From positions 15,608,001-15,672,000 of the forward strand of contig NC_045131.1 in the NCBI RefSeq assembly GCF_007655135.1: a stretch of 64,000 nt of DNA. The letters run 5' to 3'. The position numbers and the translations under genes are program-made. Positions 35,840 through 48,500 of the stretch are shown here, one piece after another. The notes beneath the pieces were generated by a model. The model did no database searches and was not told the DNA's origin. It was given only the letters and a program-made list of their open reading frames with translations. This DNA is from Punica granatum (Eukaryota > Streptophyta > Magnoliopsida > Myrtales > Lythraceae). Position 1 is the stretch's first letter. Each line of letters opens with the position of its first letter.

Positions 35840-37240
35840 CCCCCAAAAGTATGAGAGGAAACACGAAATTACTTACAAGAAGGACCCGAATCGGGGCCAT
35901 ACATCAAATCTAATGCGGAGAAAAAGTCCGGGTTGGGATCTTCCTCCCACCAGGAAGAATCCTTCTCCTCTCTAGAAGGTCTAGTCAATCTGATCTCCAA
36001 GTCCGTGCCCACTATCCTAGGATTACTGAACCACAGAACAGGGGTCAGCAGGGAGCTTCGGAGCTGGTCCCGAGGAACCCCCTCCGATGCTCAAGTCAAA
36101 GCTAAGAGGGAGAGAGAGAGAGAGCAACAAGGGGAGAAAAAGAGCTTACCCGAATTCCCCAAGGGAGCGGGTATTTATAGAGGGAGATACGAGGCGAACC
36201 TAAAACCGCTTGACCGGACTTGGGCCCATCATGGGCCGATGGGATGGAGTCGGGTCAGGGCCCGCTCGATTCTCTTCAGGCCTAAGGTCGAGATTCGCGA
36301 GGGTGGAATGCTCGCCGATCGCATGGGGTAGAAGGTTCGCGATCACCAAGGGTGGAATGCTCATTGGGGGCAAAAGGTTCGGCAATCGCCTGGGGCAGAA
36401 TGATTGCCGAGGGTGAAATGCTCGTTGGGGGCGGAAGGTTCGCCGATGCCGAGGGTGGAATGCTCGTCAATCTCCAGGGGTGGAATGCTTACCAGGAGCA
36501 GAAGGCTTTCCGGTCGCCAAGGGCAGAATCCTTGCCGATTGCCGGGGGCGGAATGCTCGCCGGGGGCAGAAGGTTCGCCGATCATCGGGAACAAAATGCC
36601 AGCCGGGGGCGGAAGGTTCACCGACCGCTGGGAACGAAATGCCCGCCAGGGCGAAATGCTCATCAGGGGCAAAAGGTTCGCCGATCGCCGGGGGCGAAGC
36701 ACTCGCCGACCGCCGGGGGCAGAGTGCTCGACGATTGCTGGGGGTGGAATGCTCACCGGGGGCAAAATGCTAGTTGGGTGCAGAAGGTTCGCCGGTTGCC
36801 CAGGGTAGAATGCTCGCCGGGGCCGGAAGGTTCGCCGATCACCAGGGGCGGAATGCTCATCGAGGTCAGAAGGCTTGCCGGTGGCGGAATGCTTATTGGG
36901 GGCGGAAGGCTTGCCGGGAGCGAAAGGCTCGCCGACCTCTGGGGGCGGAAGGTTCGCCGGGAGCGGAACACTCGCCGAGGCGGAAAGCTTGCCGATCGCC
37001 AGGGGTAAAAGGCTCGTCGAGGGCATAAGGTTCACCGATCGCCGGGGGAGGAATGCTCGCAGGTTGCCGAGGGTGGGGGGCTCACCAAGCCCTTCATGGG
37101 GGAAGGCACGCTGATCTCTTTAAGGGAGGCTCGGCGAGCCCCTCGAGTGCAGGACTACGTTGAGTTCCCTAATGGTTGGAGCGTCTGATTTCGCCTTACT
37201 TCGGCGAGTACTGTGTCTAGTGCCTTTCTCGAAGGCTCGT
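35840..37240 (-). mobile_element. GC-rich probable solo LTR with a minisatellite
   Basis: On the minus strand CTATAAATACCCGC (36181 region) is a good TATA box followed by a GA/CT-rich leader and then an ending near 35840, the layout of a retrotransposon LTR. Upstream of it (36290..37090) is an irregular ~27-30-bp minisatellite built from gcggaaggttcgccgatcgc and gcggaatgctcgccgggggc variants. Long open frames on both strands come from this repeat. Exact LTR termini and a target duplication were not found. Confidence 0.45.
36290..37090 (+). repeat. GC-rich minisatellite, ~27-30 bp units
   Basis: About 25-30 imperfect units alternate between 'ggaaggttcgccgatcgcc' and 'ggaatgctcgccgggggc' types. 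Because the period is often a multiple of 3, several frames stay open for over 600 bp without meaning. Confidence 0.8.
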
Positions 37241-37364
37241 GAATTTGGGATCGTACGTCTCAAACCAATCTGACAATAGTATACCATATCAAGATCGGTT
37301 GACTAACCTCTGCCAGCCCATTGGTCGAGACAGAATTGATTGGAAACTACAAATCATGTTTTTT

Positions 37365-38050
37365 TCTTATTTGAGATGGATCAGTCCATTAAGGGATAAA
37401 GATCTTTCACCATGGATTTTCTGCATTCATAATACTCAAATCCAATATTTTGCTTAAGAGGAACAAGTGCCGAACTGTTTGAACTAACCCATATTAATGT
37501 TAATCGGGTTTTACATCGGATTGAAATTAACATAAATTCAACACACATGCGCAGCCAGTTCCTTTGATCGCGTGTCTTGTCGGGACACATATACTTAGCT
37601 CCCTGGTCTCAGACACAGAAAAGTAATTGTGTTACTAACAATTTGAAGTCCAAATTTTGGACTTTTGAATATGTAAAGTGGACCAACGTCGTTTCTTTGG
37701 TATTTCGCATTGTAGAATTCCATACGTAAACGCTTAGAATTTGCCTTGTCTAGTCATGTCTTGAAGTTTCTTGGGCACTTCTGATGTTGGACTCGAGTTT
37801 TCCTTTTAGAAAGGGAATTATTGGCTGGCTAGATAGTGTTTATCAATATGAAATTAAAGGTGGAATACGCGTTTATCAATATAAATTAAGATAGAATACC
37901 AATGTGGGTTGAGTTAGGTTCCATAAAATCTCAAATTCAAATCTTGCGAATGTAAAAATTTATAATCGTTGAGAGATATACCCCTGGAAGAATTGACCAT
38001 CTTAAACCTAGATTAATCGTAGTTCATTGTGACTCCAAATACGAGGTGGT
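37365..38050. repeat. Two SINE family 1 remnants in opposite orientation
   Basis: A minus-strand copy lies at about 37365..37510 (gaacaagtgccgaactg end) and a plus-strand one at about 37880..38045 (ggttccataaaatctcaaattcaaatcttgcgaatg). Between them is unremarkable sequence. Confidence 0.45.
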
Positions 38051-38489
38051 GTACCCCGGAAAGGGAGGGAGGAGGGAATGGAAAGTTGAAGTCAGCCCCC
38101 TAATAGCCAGGCATCTAACCAGAGTTGAATTGTTTAATCTATCTTTCCATCTGGTAATGACCATTCAAGAAAAATTTTCGAATACTACATACCAAAAAAA
38201 ATGTCAAATACGAGAATTATGCATTCGACTTGCATTCGTACGTGAAAACAAGTTAAAATGAATTTTTTAAAAAAAATTCAGATCAAGAAGGTATATCGGT
38301 TGTTGCACTCAACCTTCTTTCTCTGTTTTTTTTTTTTTGTGAACTTTTAACGTCGATTTTATTAACTTTTGAGTTGGTACGATTTCTTCCAATTTAAAAT
38401 TGTAAAAATGCAATGTATATAGTTAATTCTTACAATAGAAGACATTGGTGGAAAGAAACGGGGACAGGAAAATTTTATTCGTAAAATAT

Positions 38490-38960
38490 CCATTGTACTT
38501 ATAAACAGTTAAATTTATCTTTAATTTAAAAGTTCGAGTTGATAAATTATAGTGTTCAGTCTCATATAAATCCATGGCTTTGTATTCAATTTTTTTCCAT
38601 ATGATATTAATTATCAATACCCATTCTCATATGGCAATATATAATTAGGAGAAGTAATTGGAAATGAGGCCACACTTAATCCCAACTAAGTGAGCCAGGC
38701 TTCTCTCCACACTCAAATTTTAAAGAGATCACGAGTTTCACACTAGGACCGGACACGGACACACTTCAGCTGTCCAAGAGAACATATTACTTGGCATGGT
38801 ATGAGCTCACATATGCGTGCGAAAGCATAACCGAGCTCACTTTGATATCATATGAAATATTTATTAGACTTATAAATAATTGGGTCTATTCCTAATTCAA
38901 AAAATTTAACTATTAAGATATAAAACCTAATTTCATATAAAGTTTTTTTTTCGCCTGCCT
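38490..38960 (-). mobile_element. Degenerate TRIM copy C
   Basis: The segment aagttcgagttgataaatta ... tctcatataaatccatgg matches the LTR of TRIM copy A. Near 38850 ctttgatatcatatgaaat corresponds to the primer-site end of the other copies (ctctgataccatattgaaat). It is older and more diverged than A and B. Confidence 0.5.
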
Positions 38961-39494
38961 TATTCTTCCACTAAACATCGTGCACGTAGCTGACATATAG
39001 ACAACTAGAATCAAACATTGACTTCAGGTGTCCAATCAAAATAAATGCCCAAAATCACTTCAAATTGCCGCGTGTAGTCAAATTCATTGAAAAAAAAAAT
39101 TAGATATACTTCAACGCACAAAATACCACCTGATGATCAAAGATAAATCCATATTGGAGCAAATATTAATTTTAAGTAATAGCTTAAAAATATTTTGTGA
39201 CCTCAAAAAAAATGCATAAAAAAAGATCTCCATCTTACAGTACAGGACAAAAAGTATTGATAGACATAGACTAATTTTTCTTCTCACTCCACGCGCTTCT
39301 CGCCTTAGAAATTCTAAATGATGGACAACTGAGAGTACATGTTATACATGTCCTATAGTTTTTAGGAAGATTATTTTCTTTTATTGTTTTTTCTTATGCA
39401 CGGTAACCAGTTACGTGTGGTTTCTACATCTCTGCACGGAGATAATGGCAGCCAGTTACACGTTCTTTCAAATGGCAAATAATTAAATAAAGAA

Positions 39495-39690
39495 TCAACT
39501 TGAGTTGGTTTTAGGGTTCAACACTTATTCCGTTTAAGTAAGATCTCGAGTTCGAGTCCTTGTGAGTACAGAAAATTCACACTTGAAGAGCTTTATTTCT
39601 TAATGGGCCGACTCGACTCGACTAGATTAGTCGGAGCTCAATTGGACTTCTGAATTTCAGGGTTTATACCTAAAAGAAAAATTAACAAAG
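39495..39690 (+). repeat. SINE family 1 copy
   Basis: It has a good B box (GAGTTCGAGTCC), then gtacagaaaattcacac, cttaatgggccgactcg and caattggacttctgaatttc, ending tacctaaaagaaaa. Confidence 0.6.
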
Positions 39691-40472
39691 ATATTCATTC
39701 GAGATTCCTCGGTTGATCATATTCGAATCCATTTACAAATTATTTTCTGAAAGAACGAACTTCAATGAATATGATCACATTCATTTATTCCCAAAAGGAC
39801 TTCCCCCTTCTCTCAATATGGAAATATATCAAGAAAAATTCGCAGCTGCCCCCACAGTTAAATCAATATATAGATTGGTCGTGCCATTACATTCGTTGCT
39901 CCTATGGCGCGTTTAACCGATAAGCAACAATCATAGACTTTTTATACTACCAAATCGGCGAAACACACACTATTTAATGACTGAAATAAGATAATTTATT
40001 CAATTGAACGACAAAATCATGAAATCTTAAGAATAGAGAGATAGATTGAAAAAATAAACAAATAAAGAGAAAATGATGTTTATATCTATATATGTACATG
40101 ACAAGGATGACTTATCCGCCCAACCAATTGAACAGTTTGAACAAAAGAGAGAGAAAATATAACAAAAGTGACGATTCCACTAAATATACTCCATGTGGTT
40201 TAAATTAATTAAAAAAAAAAAAGAATCCCTATGTTGTCTGAAGAGCTGAATTAAATAAATTCAAGCTGTTCCTCGTGATCTATGTACCAATAAAAATTGT
40301 CTTCTTTTTTTTTCTTTTTTATTTTTTCCTTTGTGATTTTCAATTATATGGGAGAATCAAATTCAACATTTTCCTTGTGTCACCTGTATCTGTATCTATA
40401 TACGTCAAAGTTGGCCTGCCTATATATGTCTAGGTAGCCTCACGAGTCGGGAACGAGGCCAAGAGAGACCGA
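39691..40472. other. Spacer downstream of the minus-strand CTNIP gene
   Basis: No coding signature is seen. It contains the presumed 3' UTR of the gene at 40473 at its right end. Confidence 0.3.
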
Positions 40473-40817
40473 CTATTGCCGCTTCTGATCAGCTGTGACT
40501 CCGAACTGGCTGATGGTGGACCTTGGGTAAGCCCGGGGATGCCCAAAGGCATCCCCTGCGAAGTGCATCTCGCTCATCGGGCAGCTGGGCCCCCCACCGC
40601 CCGGTATGTTGGTGCAACCCGAAGATTCAGAAGGCGGGGAGGGAGCTCTCAGAAGGGACTGTATGTTCAGGTCCCCGACACCTTCGACCTTCACGAGCTC
40701 TTCATTGTCAACCACTTCTTGCTGCTCGTGGAGGATTCTGCTAGCTCGATATTGCTGAATGTTGACGACTAGGCAGAGGAGCAGGAGAAGCGGGATTACG
40801 GAGCGTACGACCGTCAT
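40473..40817 (-). CDS. CTNIP: CTNIP/SCREW secreted signalling peptide precursor, divergent member
   Basis: This single-exon gene encodes 114 residues. A strong signal peptide (core IPLLLLLCLVV, residues 8-18) precedes RASRILHEQQE. After an acidic spacer comes LNIQSLLRAPSPPSES, then GCTNIPGGGGPSCP with Cys68 and Cys79 (C-x10-C), EMHFAGDAF at 83-91 and a DQKRQ end. Outside the motif it is clearly different from the 17103/26612 pair but close to the broken gene at 34282, so the window holds two CTNIP subgroups. Family role: apoplastic peptide sensed by HSL3/NUT. A minus-strand TATA box (TATAAAAA, 40870..40863) gives a short leader of roughly 20 nt. Confidence 0.85.
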   Translation of the reverse strand: MTVVRSVIPLLLLLCLVVNIQQYRASRILHEQQEVVDNEELVKVEGVGDLNIQSLLRAPSPPSESSGCTNIPGGGGPSCPMSEMHFAGDAFGHPRAYPRSTISQFGVTADQKRQ

Positions 40818-40924
40818 GGTTAATTTGATAAGTTAGAGGAAGAGATGTTGAGAGAAGCAGCATTTTTATAGAGGTTTTGGTGGGTGGCTTGGAGGGGAGG
40901 AAGGTTGAATTCTTTTTCTTTTTC

Positions 40925-41098
40925 TTTTTTTTTTGTGAACTTGATATCCAGAATCTCAATTGGGCCCCGACTAATCCAATCGAGTCGAGTCGACTCACGA
41001 AGGGATAAAGCTCTCGCAGCATTAATTTTTTATATTCATATGAACTTGAACTCGAAACTTTACTTAAATAGAACAAGCGCCGAACCCACTTAAACCAA
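40925..41098 (-). repeat. SINE family 1 copy close to the CTNIP promoter
   Basis: On the minus strand it runs from ttggtttaagtgggttcggc through acttgaactcgaaac-complement to gggccccaattgag and a TTT/AAA-rich tail. It starts within about 110 bp upstream of the gene's start codon. Confidence 0.55.
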
Positions 41099-42580
41099 AG
41101 TGGAACGTTGGTAGGTTGATGGTTTTCGTGTGTTTGCAGAATAAGATTACGGTTTTAGGTTATTGTATATTTTATTATTGGTGAAAAGAATTTTTGACTG
41201 TTGACTCATTTTGTGATAGCGAATATATTCAAATATATATATATATATATATATATGTATATGTATATGTTGTTGAGCATTGACATTGAATGGGTCAGAT
41301 TCAGAACAGAGGAAATAACAGAGAATTGGCCCCACCTACACCGGGGAAGATTGCCTTGATGGCCAAGGAGCTCGTTGTCTTGGTCGTCCATGATACAAGT
41401 TCGGGTCTCCATGTCACGATGCCGTTCAATGCCGAGTTTTAATCGTGCTAGTATTGATCATTGGCTTCAAGAGGGTAAGCTATGCGCGACTTAGCCCAAG
41501 CTACACTTTATCCCATTATGGATAGCACTGCATCAGTCGTCCTCGTGAGTTTTCCCTATGTTTTCCCTGTCTTGGTATCGGTCAAAGATGCTTCAGGAGA
41601 AACCGCGGTGCTTGTCAATCAATACTAAGATGTCATGCACTATCAATCGGAAGCGTAACGCAATGACACACGCTCTCGCTTGAAAATCAAGAGGTTTCAA
41701 GTTCGATATCTAGTGAGACTACCCCTGCTCCTTTATTAGTTATTAGGATTTCTAATTTCATTTTACTAGATCCAAGGACCTCCCATGTAACTAAAAAAAT
41801 AAAATGTCATGGATTGTGAATCAACGGGTTTATGAGGAATCAAATTAAATTATTCCGACAATGGGGAGGGATACATACAAAAGAATCATAAAATATGTTG
41901 GAATGTGTTTGAATACGAAACTGAAAACAGTTTGTCCCAGTCAAGTCTGCGTGATGACATACGTACATGAGAAGCAATTAGTAGGTTGAATTCGACAAAT
42001 TCGACCGAATATTTTCAACTTCTTCGCAATCTTTTCACACGGCTTAACAAGTTTGTTCCATGCAAATACACTATCGCCCCCCCAAGACAGGCTAACGAAT
42101 TCAAACACATTCCTCCAGGACGGGGGGGGGGGGGGGGGGGGGGCATTGAGACATCTCACATTATCAAGCCGGCAATAACCTCCAACAAGGAAAACCGGGA
42201 TGGATCTAACAGAGAGTCACGTTCCAGGATAAAGCCCTATGACAAACGATAACAAGACGAGAAGTAAAAGCAAATAACAATGGGGCTTAAATAGCTGAGA
42301 CCCCACCTTTATAAAATTGCTGAAAATAATGAAACTTTCGGCTGGGGCCAAGAAGAAAAAGCAGCCAATCAAAGCAGAACACTCTTTACAACAAAATGGT
42401 TTACTTATGAAAAAAAAAAAAAAAAAAGGATTACAGGCGCCTCTCTTTCACACTAAGACCCCTAAACAGAACCCCTCCCCAGGCATTCCCCTCCCTGATA
42501 TTACGGCCCACTACGACAGACAGTGGCCCCATGCCCCCGACTCGGGCAGAGGCCGACCCTGTCATATCACCCCTTCCAAC
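41099..42580. other. Spacer with microsatellite, SINE and G run; 3' UTR of the TRAF1-like gene
   Basis: It contains a TA microsatellite (41234..41258), a family-2 SINE (41625..41800), an uninterrupted run of 22 G (42122..42143) and an A run near 42411. The right end should be the 3' UTR of the minus-strand gene; no clear poly(A) signal was identified. Confidence 0.5.
41625..41800 (+). repeat. SINE family 2 copy
   Basis: It is related to 25405: ggaagcgtaacgcaatgaca head, caagttcgatatctagtgag B-box area, ttagttattaggatttctaa body and an A-rich end (catgtaactaaaaaaataaa). Confidence 0.55.
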
Positions 42581-45500
42581 TCAAGGACCGCTCGGAGGCC
42601 GAAATACATTGTAACCGTTCACCCCACATGCCAAATTTGAGTACTCGGGTGAATAGTAAGGGTATCCCTCCCCCTCGAGACTCTTCATTCCCAGCATTGA
42701 CAGGTCAGAACCAGCAATACTCCACTGGCTTGGGATCATACCATCCATCTGACCATTTGCATAGGGCATAGGACTGACCTGAGGCATGTTATATTCCCGG
42801 ACTGAGTCGAACCCACCTGGAAATGAGCTGTAGCTCCGCTGGAAACCATTTTCTCGGTAGCTTCTTGTCCGCTCGAACCTGCAAGAGGCACTAGAAGCAG
42901 ATGCTTCCATGTCCCCCAAGACACCAACCTCGCCTGGGAAAGAGAACTGCCTGTTTAGAGAATGCGGAAAGACAGGGTTCGTCCTAGAAAACTTCCCAAT
43001 CCCCTGCTCCTCATCCAGAAGGTCATTGATGATGTCAAGGTGGGGGAAATCATCAGATAGTAAACCCTGAGCATGGCGGCCTGACGGGCCTGCCTGGAGG
43101 TCCGAGAACTGTTCCTGGGACCCACTGTGTTCATTGGACCTGTAATACTCAAGGTTCCTCATGTTGTTATCGGGATTATGATTCTCCACCCACTGTGGTT
43201 GCAGACCATTGGGTATTACATCCCGACCCATTGCACCAAAAGGGAAGCCCATCCTCTCGCTCGGTGGCAAAAACATGGGAGAAGAAGAGACTAAGTTGGG
43301 CCCCTGTGAGAATGCCCCTGAAGATTTTGCTCCTGCGCTTGGGGAACTAGGGTGGGAGTAAGCAGACGAACTTGATGGCAGAGAGTTACCAATTATGGCA
43401 TTTCGATACGATTGAGGAACATAACTTGGGGCAGCTGATGCAGGATCTGGACCCAAACGACCAACTGCACTGACTGACCGGGCAAGAAGTGGAGTGGACT
43501 GGACAATGGAGATTGCAGGAGCAGGAGGCTTGACACCAGGCACAAGAGGAGCACTAGAAGGCCGAGGCATCACAGGCACTTGAGAAGAAGTAGATTTCTC
43601 AGGGGGTTTGGGAGTCGATGTTCTTTGCACGTCAGGTTTCAAACCCGATACCACTTGGGATGAAGTGGTTGCCTTGTCATTCTGTTGCGCAATGCTTGTG
43701 GCTGGCGCCTTCCTTGCTGAGGCAGGATCAGGTGTCGAACTATTTTTGTGGTCCGACTTTAGTTGGTTGCTGGAGGTTGAAGTTGAATCCTCAAGCGACC
43801 CACTGGAGGATGATTGGCCCGTCACTGACTTCACCTTGGATGCTTTTTCTTCATCGATTTGGTCTTCGGAGCTTGGTCTCTTCTGTGAAGATGTTTCATC
43901 CTATTCAGTTCAAAGGAGGAACAGATATGTCTCAGATATTATTACATGGAAGGAGAACACTTCAGAATAAAAGAGCAATTGAATCGAAGACAATCTAGTA
44001 AATATTTTTGCAATCTGATTCAGAAGCGCATGTAGGCTTATGTTGACTTGCATATATGCGCAAGGAAGCATATAGACTTTTGTCGAATTGCACATATGTG
44101 CATGTACATCTGCATGGAAAATTATAACAACATGGAATCCACGAACACAAGTGGCTATGGCCATGTTAACCGATATAGAGGACATCGCACTGATCTTAAT
44201 AGCCTTAAACTGAAGTGCTGCCAAAAACACACTGGAGCATCCTTTTCACTGTTGATGCATAACAGAATTGCTAGAGAAGAACTAATGAAAAATAGAATTG
44301 AGAATTTAGTTAACTTCAGTTGTATGGTTGGGGATAGATAAGTAAATGCCAAAAGACTGCCACTCCTATAAATCGAATTATTTTAATGGACTCTACTTTA
44401 AATTTTTCCTTAGTTGATAGTGCAACAGGTCTGGCCAGCAGTCACAGGCAAACATTCGGCGGCAGCAACAGCCACTGGATTTTGTTTGAGCATGCAAGGG
44501 TTTGACTGATTTTGCAATATTTATGTGTATCAGAGGGCAAAGTGGCAATTTCACACTACGCTACTGCTTATCTATCACCAATTGGGACCATAATTTGGGA
44601 AATGCCTGAAAAGGCTTGCAATCATACTAATAGACCTCGTTCCTAATGACCAAACACAGTTTGGCTTCAACCAAAGGTAGTATGGTGACTTATATCTGTC
44701 AAAATAGGTAAGTGGACAAAGTACACAAATAAATCCAGGGGAATGGAACGTGAACTCACCCTTGTCACATTGTGATTCTCAAGTTGGCTTGCATGGGGCT
44801 GTAAGGGAGAAGCAACTGCCTCGAGCTCAACATCAGTTGCCTTACTGGTCGGAGCATCGCACGGCTCTGCTACATCTGCTGTTGCAGGCCCAGGATTACT
44901 GTCGCCTTGGTTGACCCTACTGCTCACCTCACTTGTAGCCTTAGATCTTTGGCTCTTTCCTCTAAAAACAGGCAACAAAAGCATATTGTCACCATTCATT
45001 TCTATTGGAAAGAAACATGTGAAGGATAATTTCACATCTACTCCTAATATATAAGAGCAGGGATAATTTAAAAATACCACTTAATTTTGGCCATCCATCA
45101 GCCAAACAGGCAACATAAACAGACTCAGAAAATGATAAGTTACAAAGATTTATAATTTTGTCACACCTTTTCAAAGATGTTCTCACCATCACTCTCATTT
45201 GCCACATTGGTAAGCTCTAGCAACATTGATATTCCTTGACGTTTCACTAAGATAAACCTCAATGTTGCAACATAAAAGCTATTCTATTGCAAGACTTTCT
45301 CGCCTTCTGGACACAAAGTCAACCTTAGTCCCATTCAACCGATAATTGAGGCCTCTTCTAGGCCATGCCACTAAGCTTGGCCACTTTCATGTGCAATACT
45401 CATAGTTTAGATTGATACTAAGACGTTTCTCAGAACATAAAAAGACCAGCACAGCTTTTTGCAATTTACTACAGCAGTCCCATTTCCATGAAAATTTTGA

Positions 45501-48500
45501 CAATGTGGAACCATCGCCTCATGGCAGCAGCTCTGAGGATAACATGCGGGATTTGAACCAGCGAACTGTACACGTATCCCTTATACGCTTGCATAACCCT
45601 TCAGGTTTGGGCATATTATCCTTTTAGTATAAGAGGCATGCTGTTCCTCGCCCAATCATAATGGGCAGGTGGGCAACTACACCAAAACAATAGCATTTGC
45701 TAGTTCTTACCTGCTTGGTGATTTCTGGTTTTTGTAGTTTGGAAATGGGTTCCCCTTGTATGACCCACTCGTCACAACTGAGGGAACTGAGTCACTAGAA
45801 CAGGTTGATGAACTATCATCCATCACAGATGGGCTTCTCTTGTCGTTCATTATACCATTCTGAGCAGGCGACAGGCTACAAACTCCACTGCTACTAGCTT
45901 CTGTTGGAGGGTGAACTTCTGAAGTGTCAGTGTCCCAGTTGATGGGACTTGCATCTCTCTCTTCCGAATCAGGCTGAAGAGATTCACCTACACAATCCAC
46001 CAAGTCTGAAACGTCTGAGGCATCTTCAAGCATATCAGACTTTTCATTCTCGGGCTGAATTCCCTGAAATGTCAACTCTTCTTTTTCATCCTGGTCAAGG
46101 TTTTCTCGTTGTTGAGTCTTGTCTTGTGCTGACACAACAGGTCGATCCATTCTCTCTTTGTCCTTGGCTTTGCGATTTTTGCTCTTTTGCTTAGACTGGG
46201 GAGACAAGAATAAGGTAAACTGTGTTACGACAAGGACCACAGAAACACTGTTTTTCTTGAAAAGGATTGTATCTACCCACCAGATCAGAGTCCACATTAT
46301 GAGGACACAAAAATCATTTGCCAACTCAAAACAGTAATCAATTATTTTGTCCTCAGAGAGGAAGAGAAGAAAATAAGCATGCTCGCATCAATCCTTCAAT
46401 GAACTTACATAGGAGTCAACTGATTGATGTTATAATAATTTCATGACAGAAACATCTTATTCTAAGGTTGATTTTGTATCATGTTCCAAAAGTCTGTAGT
46501 CAAAACCATATGCAAACCAACCAGCTAGAGTCACAAGTCAAAGTGCAATATGAAGAAAAACTTTTTATAATAAGAGGGACGATGAAAATCAGACCGCTTT
46601 CTTTTTTGATTTCTTCTCCTTTGCATTAGCTCCACGTTTAGCCTTCTGCTCACTTTCAGCCTGCCACGCAGCCTCTTCTTCACGAATAAGCTCTTCTTGC
46701 CTCTTCAAAGCAACTGCTTCTTGGTAAGCAACTTCTATCTTATTGCTGTATTGAAGGACAAATTGGACATGTGCAATAAGATAGTGATAAAAAGATGGCA
46801 TATTAATATCCATGATGGAAGTTCAAAAACTCAATAAATTAAAAATAAAATTACAGGGATAACTCAATCTCAAGAGTCTAGTTTTAGCCTCAAATAGCCA
46901 CTTGTATTTCAAAATAAAAGTTTGCATACGGATTTTCCCTTCCACTTTCAGTCTCAAGTTATCCATTATGCATCTAAGGAATATATTGTATATCAACAGC
47001 TTCCACCACAGCTCAATTGTACTACCAAACCTGTACTGAACTTGGCAGTCACCAAACCAACAAATCCAAAATACTCATAAGCGCCCTCAAAAACCGCAAG
47101 GTACAACAACACAATCACTCAAACCGCTATTCCTTTTCTACTTCGGATAACTGAGCCTTGATAAACTTGAAAAGAAGTCTGACAAGGGTGAAGAATTGAT
47201 TATACAATCTATCCCTGTAGGAACAAACAAGCAAATGGTCATTGCAAGCAAGTAGATCCCTTCAAAAGACAATGGTAGTAACCTGAATATATGAGCAAGG
47301 ACAAAAATCTCTACTGTCCTCCGACCCAATTCCGTTAGACGTCTTTCATCACGCTCGATTGAGTCCTTGTTGAAATCTTCTCCAGAGTTTCCATCCTATA
47401 TTTTGACACAAAAATTCAGCCATTAACAATCCAATCTGAGACATGAAATTACCGCTAAACTTACAGAATAATCACTATTTTATTCCTAATCTCTGAAGAA
47501 ATAAACTTCTATACAAGCTAGTCATAAGGCAGACCCGGAAACAAGTTCAACCTCATCCAGCCAATCAAACCTATTTATGGTATGCAATTGATCAAACCTA
47601 ATAAGTGAGGATGCAAGGGCCAATTTCAAGAATCGCAGGTGGTGCTACTAGTACATATTGCCAGGCAGAACTACAAGGTCCTGATTGAGGATGAAGCCAC
47701 CAGGATTTAGTGAAGGTTCAATTCATCAAATTGTTGATGTCCCAGTGCATATGGATAATTATGCCTGAACGCAGAGCCGACTTTCACCCAGCAAAAACCA
47801 ATTCAATAATCATGAACAAGTCCTAACAGAGGATACCTGATAAACATAAATGATAAAGAGTATGTTTTTGGTGGCTGGAGCTTATAGCTGTGGCTACGTG
47901 TCAAATTGATTAGTATTATAAAAACCTTTTAGTTAGTTGTGCTTGAAAAGAATAGAAGGTAAAATTAATGCAAAGTGCATACTCTCATACGTCTGAATTT
48001 CGAAACATGAAATTTAATACTAATCCACATTGCCTTTGATTTATAAAATGGAACAGTCCCTATATATTCTTTCCTGTACCTGCTTCCCTTTCTCCTTGTC
48101 TCCCCAGTTATTTCTTCTTTTATATTTTTCAAGCTTTGTCTTCTCCACTTCTACTAAGATTATACCCCCTCCCTCTTTGCTGGCATATTCTTTCCCAATT
48201 ATATAGCATTGGCCAAATAAACACAGAAAGAAACATAAAATTATATCAGAATATCTCTGTGACCACTGGGATCACTTAGTGACTATGTTCACAGAAGCAA
48301 TAACTAAATGGACCAAAAAATCAAATAATTCAAGTTATTTTTCAGTAAAACGACCCTGAGGCCACCCGTCTTTTCATCATGTTCCCCATTTTGTTGCATC
48401 ACAAAGCCAACCCATTCCTCTTCCACCTACTTCCGAATTTTCATTGTCTGAAAAGTCTTTTATCTCTCATCTTCGCGCAATGACAAATTAATGCTTCATT

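Noticed and set aside
36361..37035. Long minus-strand open frame (224 residues, Pro/Ser-rich) and overlapping plus-strand frames
   Set aside because: They exist only because a GC-rich minisatellite has units near a multiple of 3 bp; frames are open on both strands and no domain is present.
42122..42143. G22 run as a functional regulatory G-quadruplex
   Set aside because: Composition alone is insufficient and the tract may be a sequencing artefact; kept only as a low-interest observation.
45530..45600. tRNA-like piece (minus strand ctggttcaaatcccgca)
   Set aside because: Only a T-arm-like/B-box motif is present; no complete cloverleaf could be formed. Possibly a SINE scrap in an intron.
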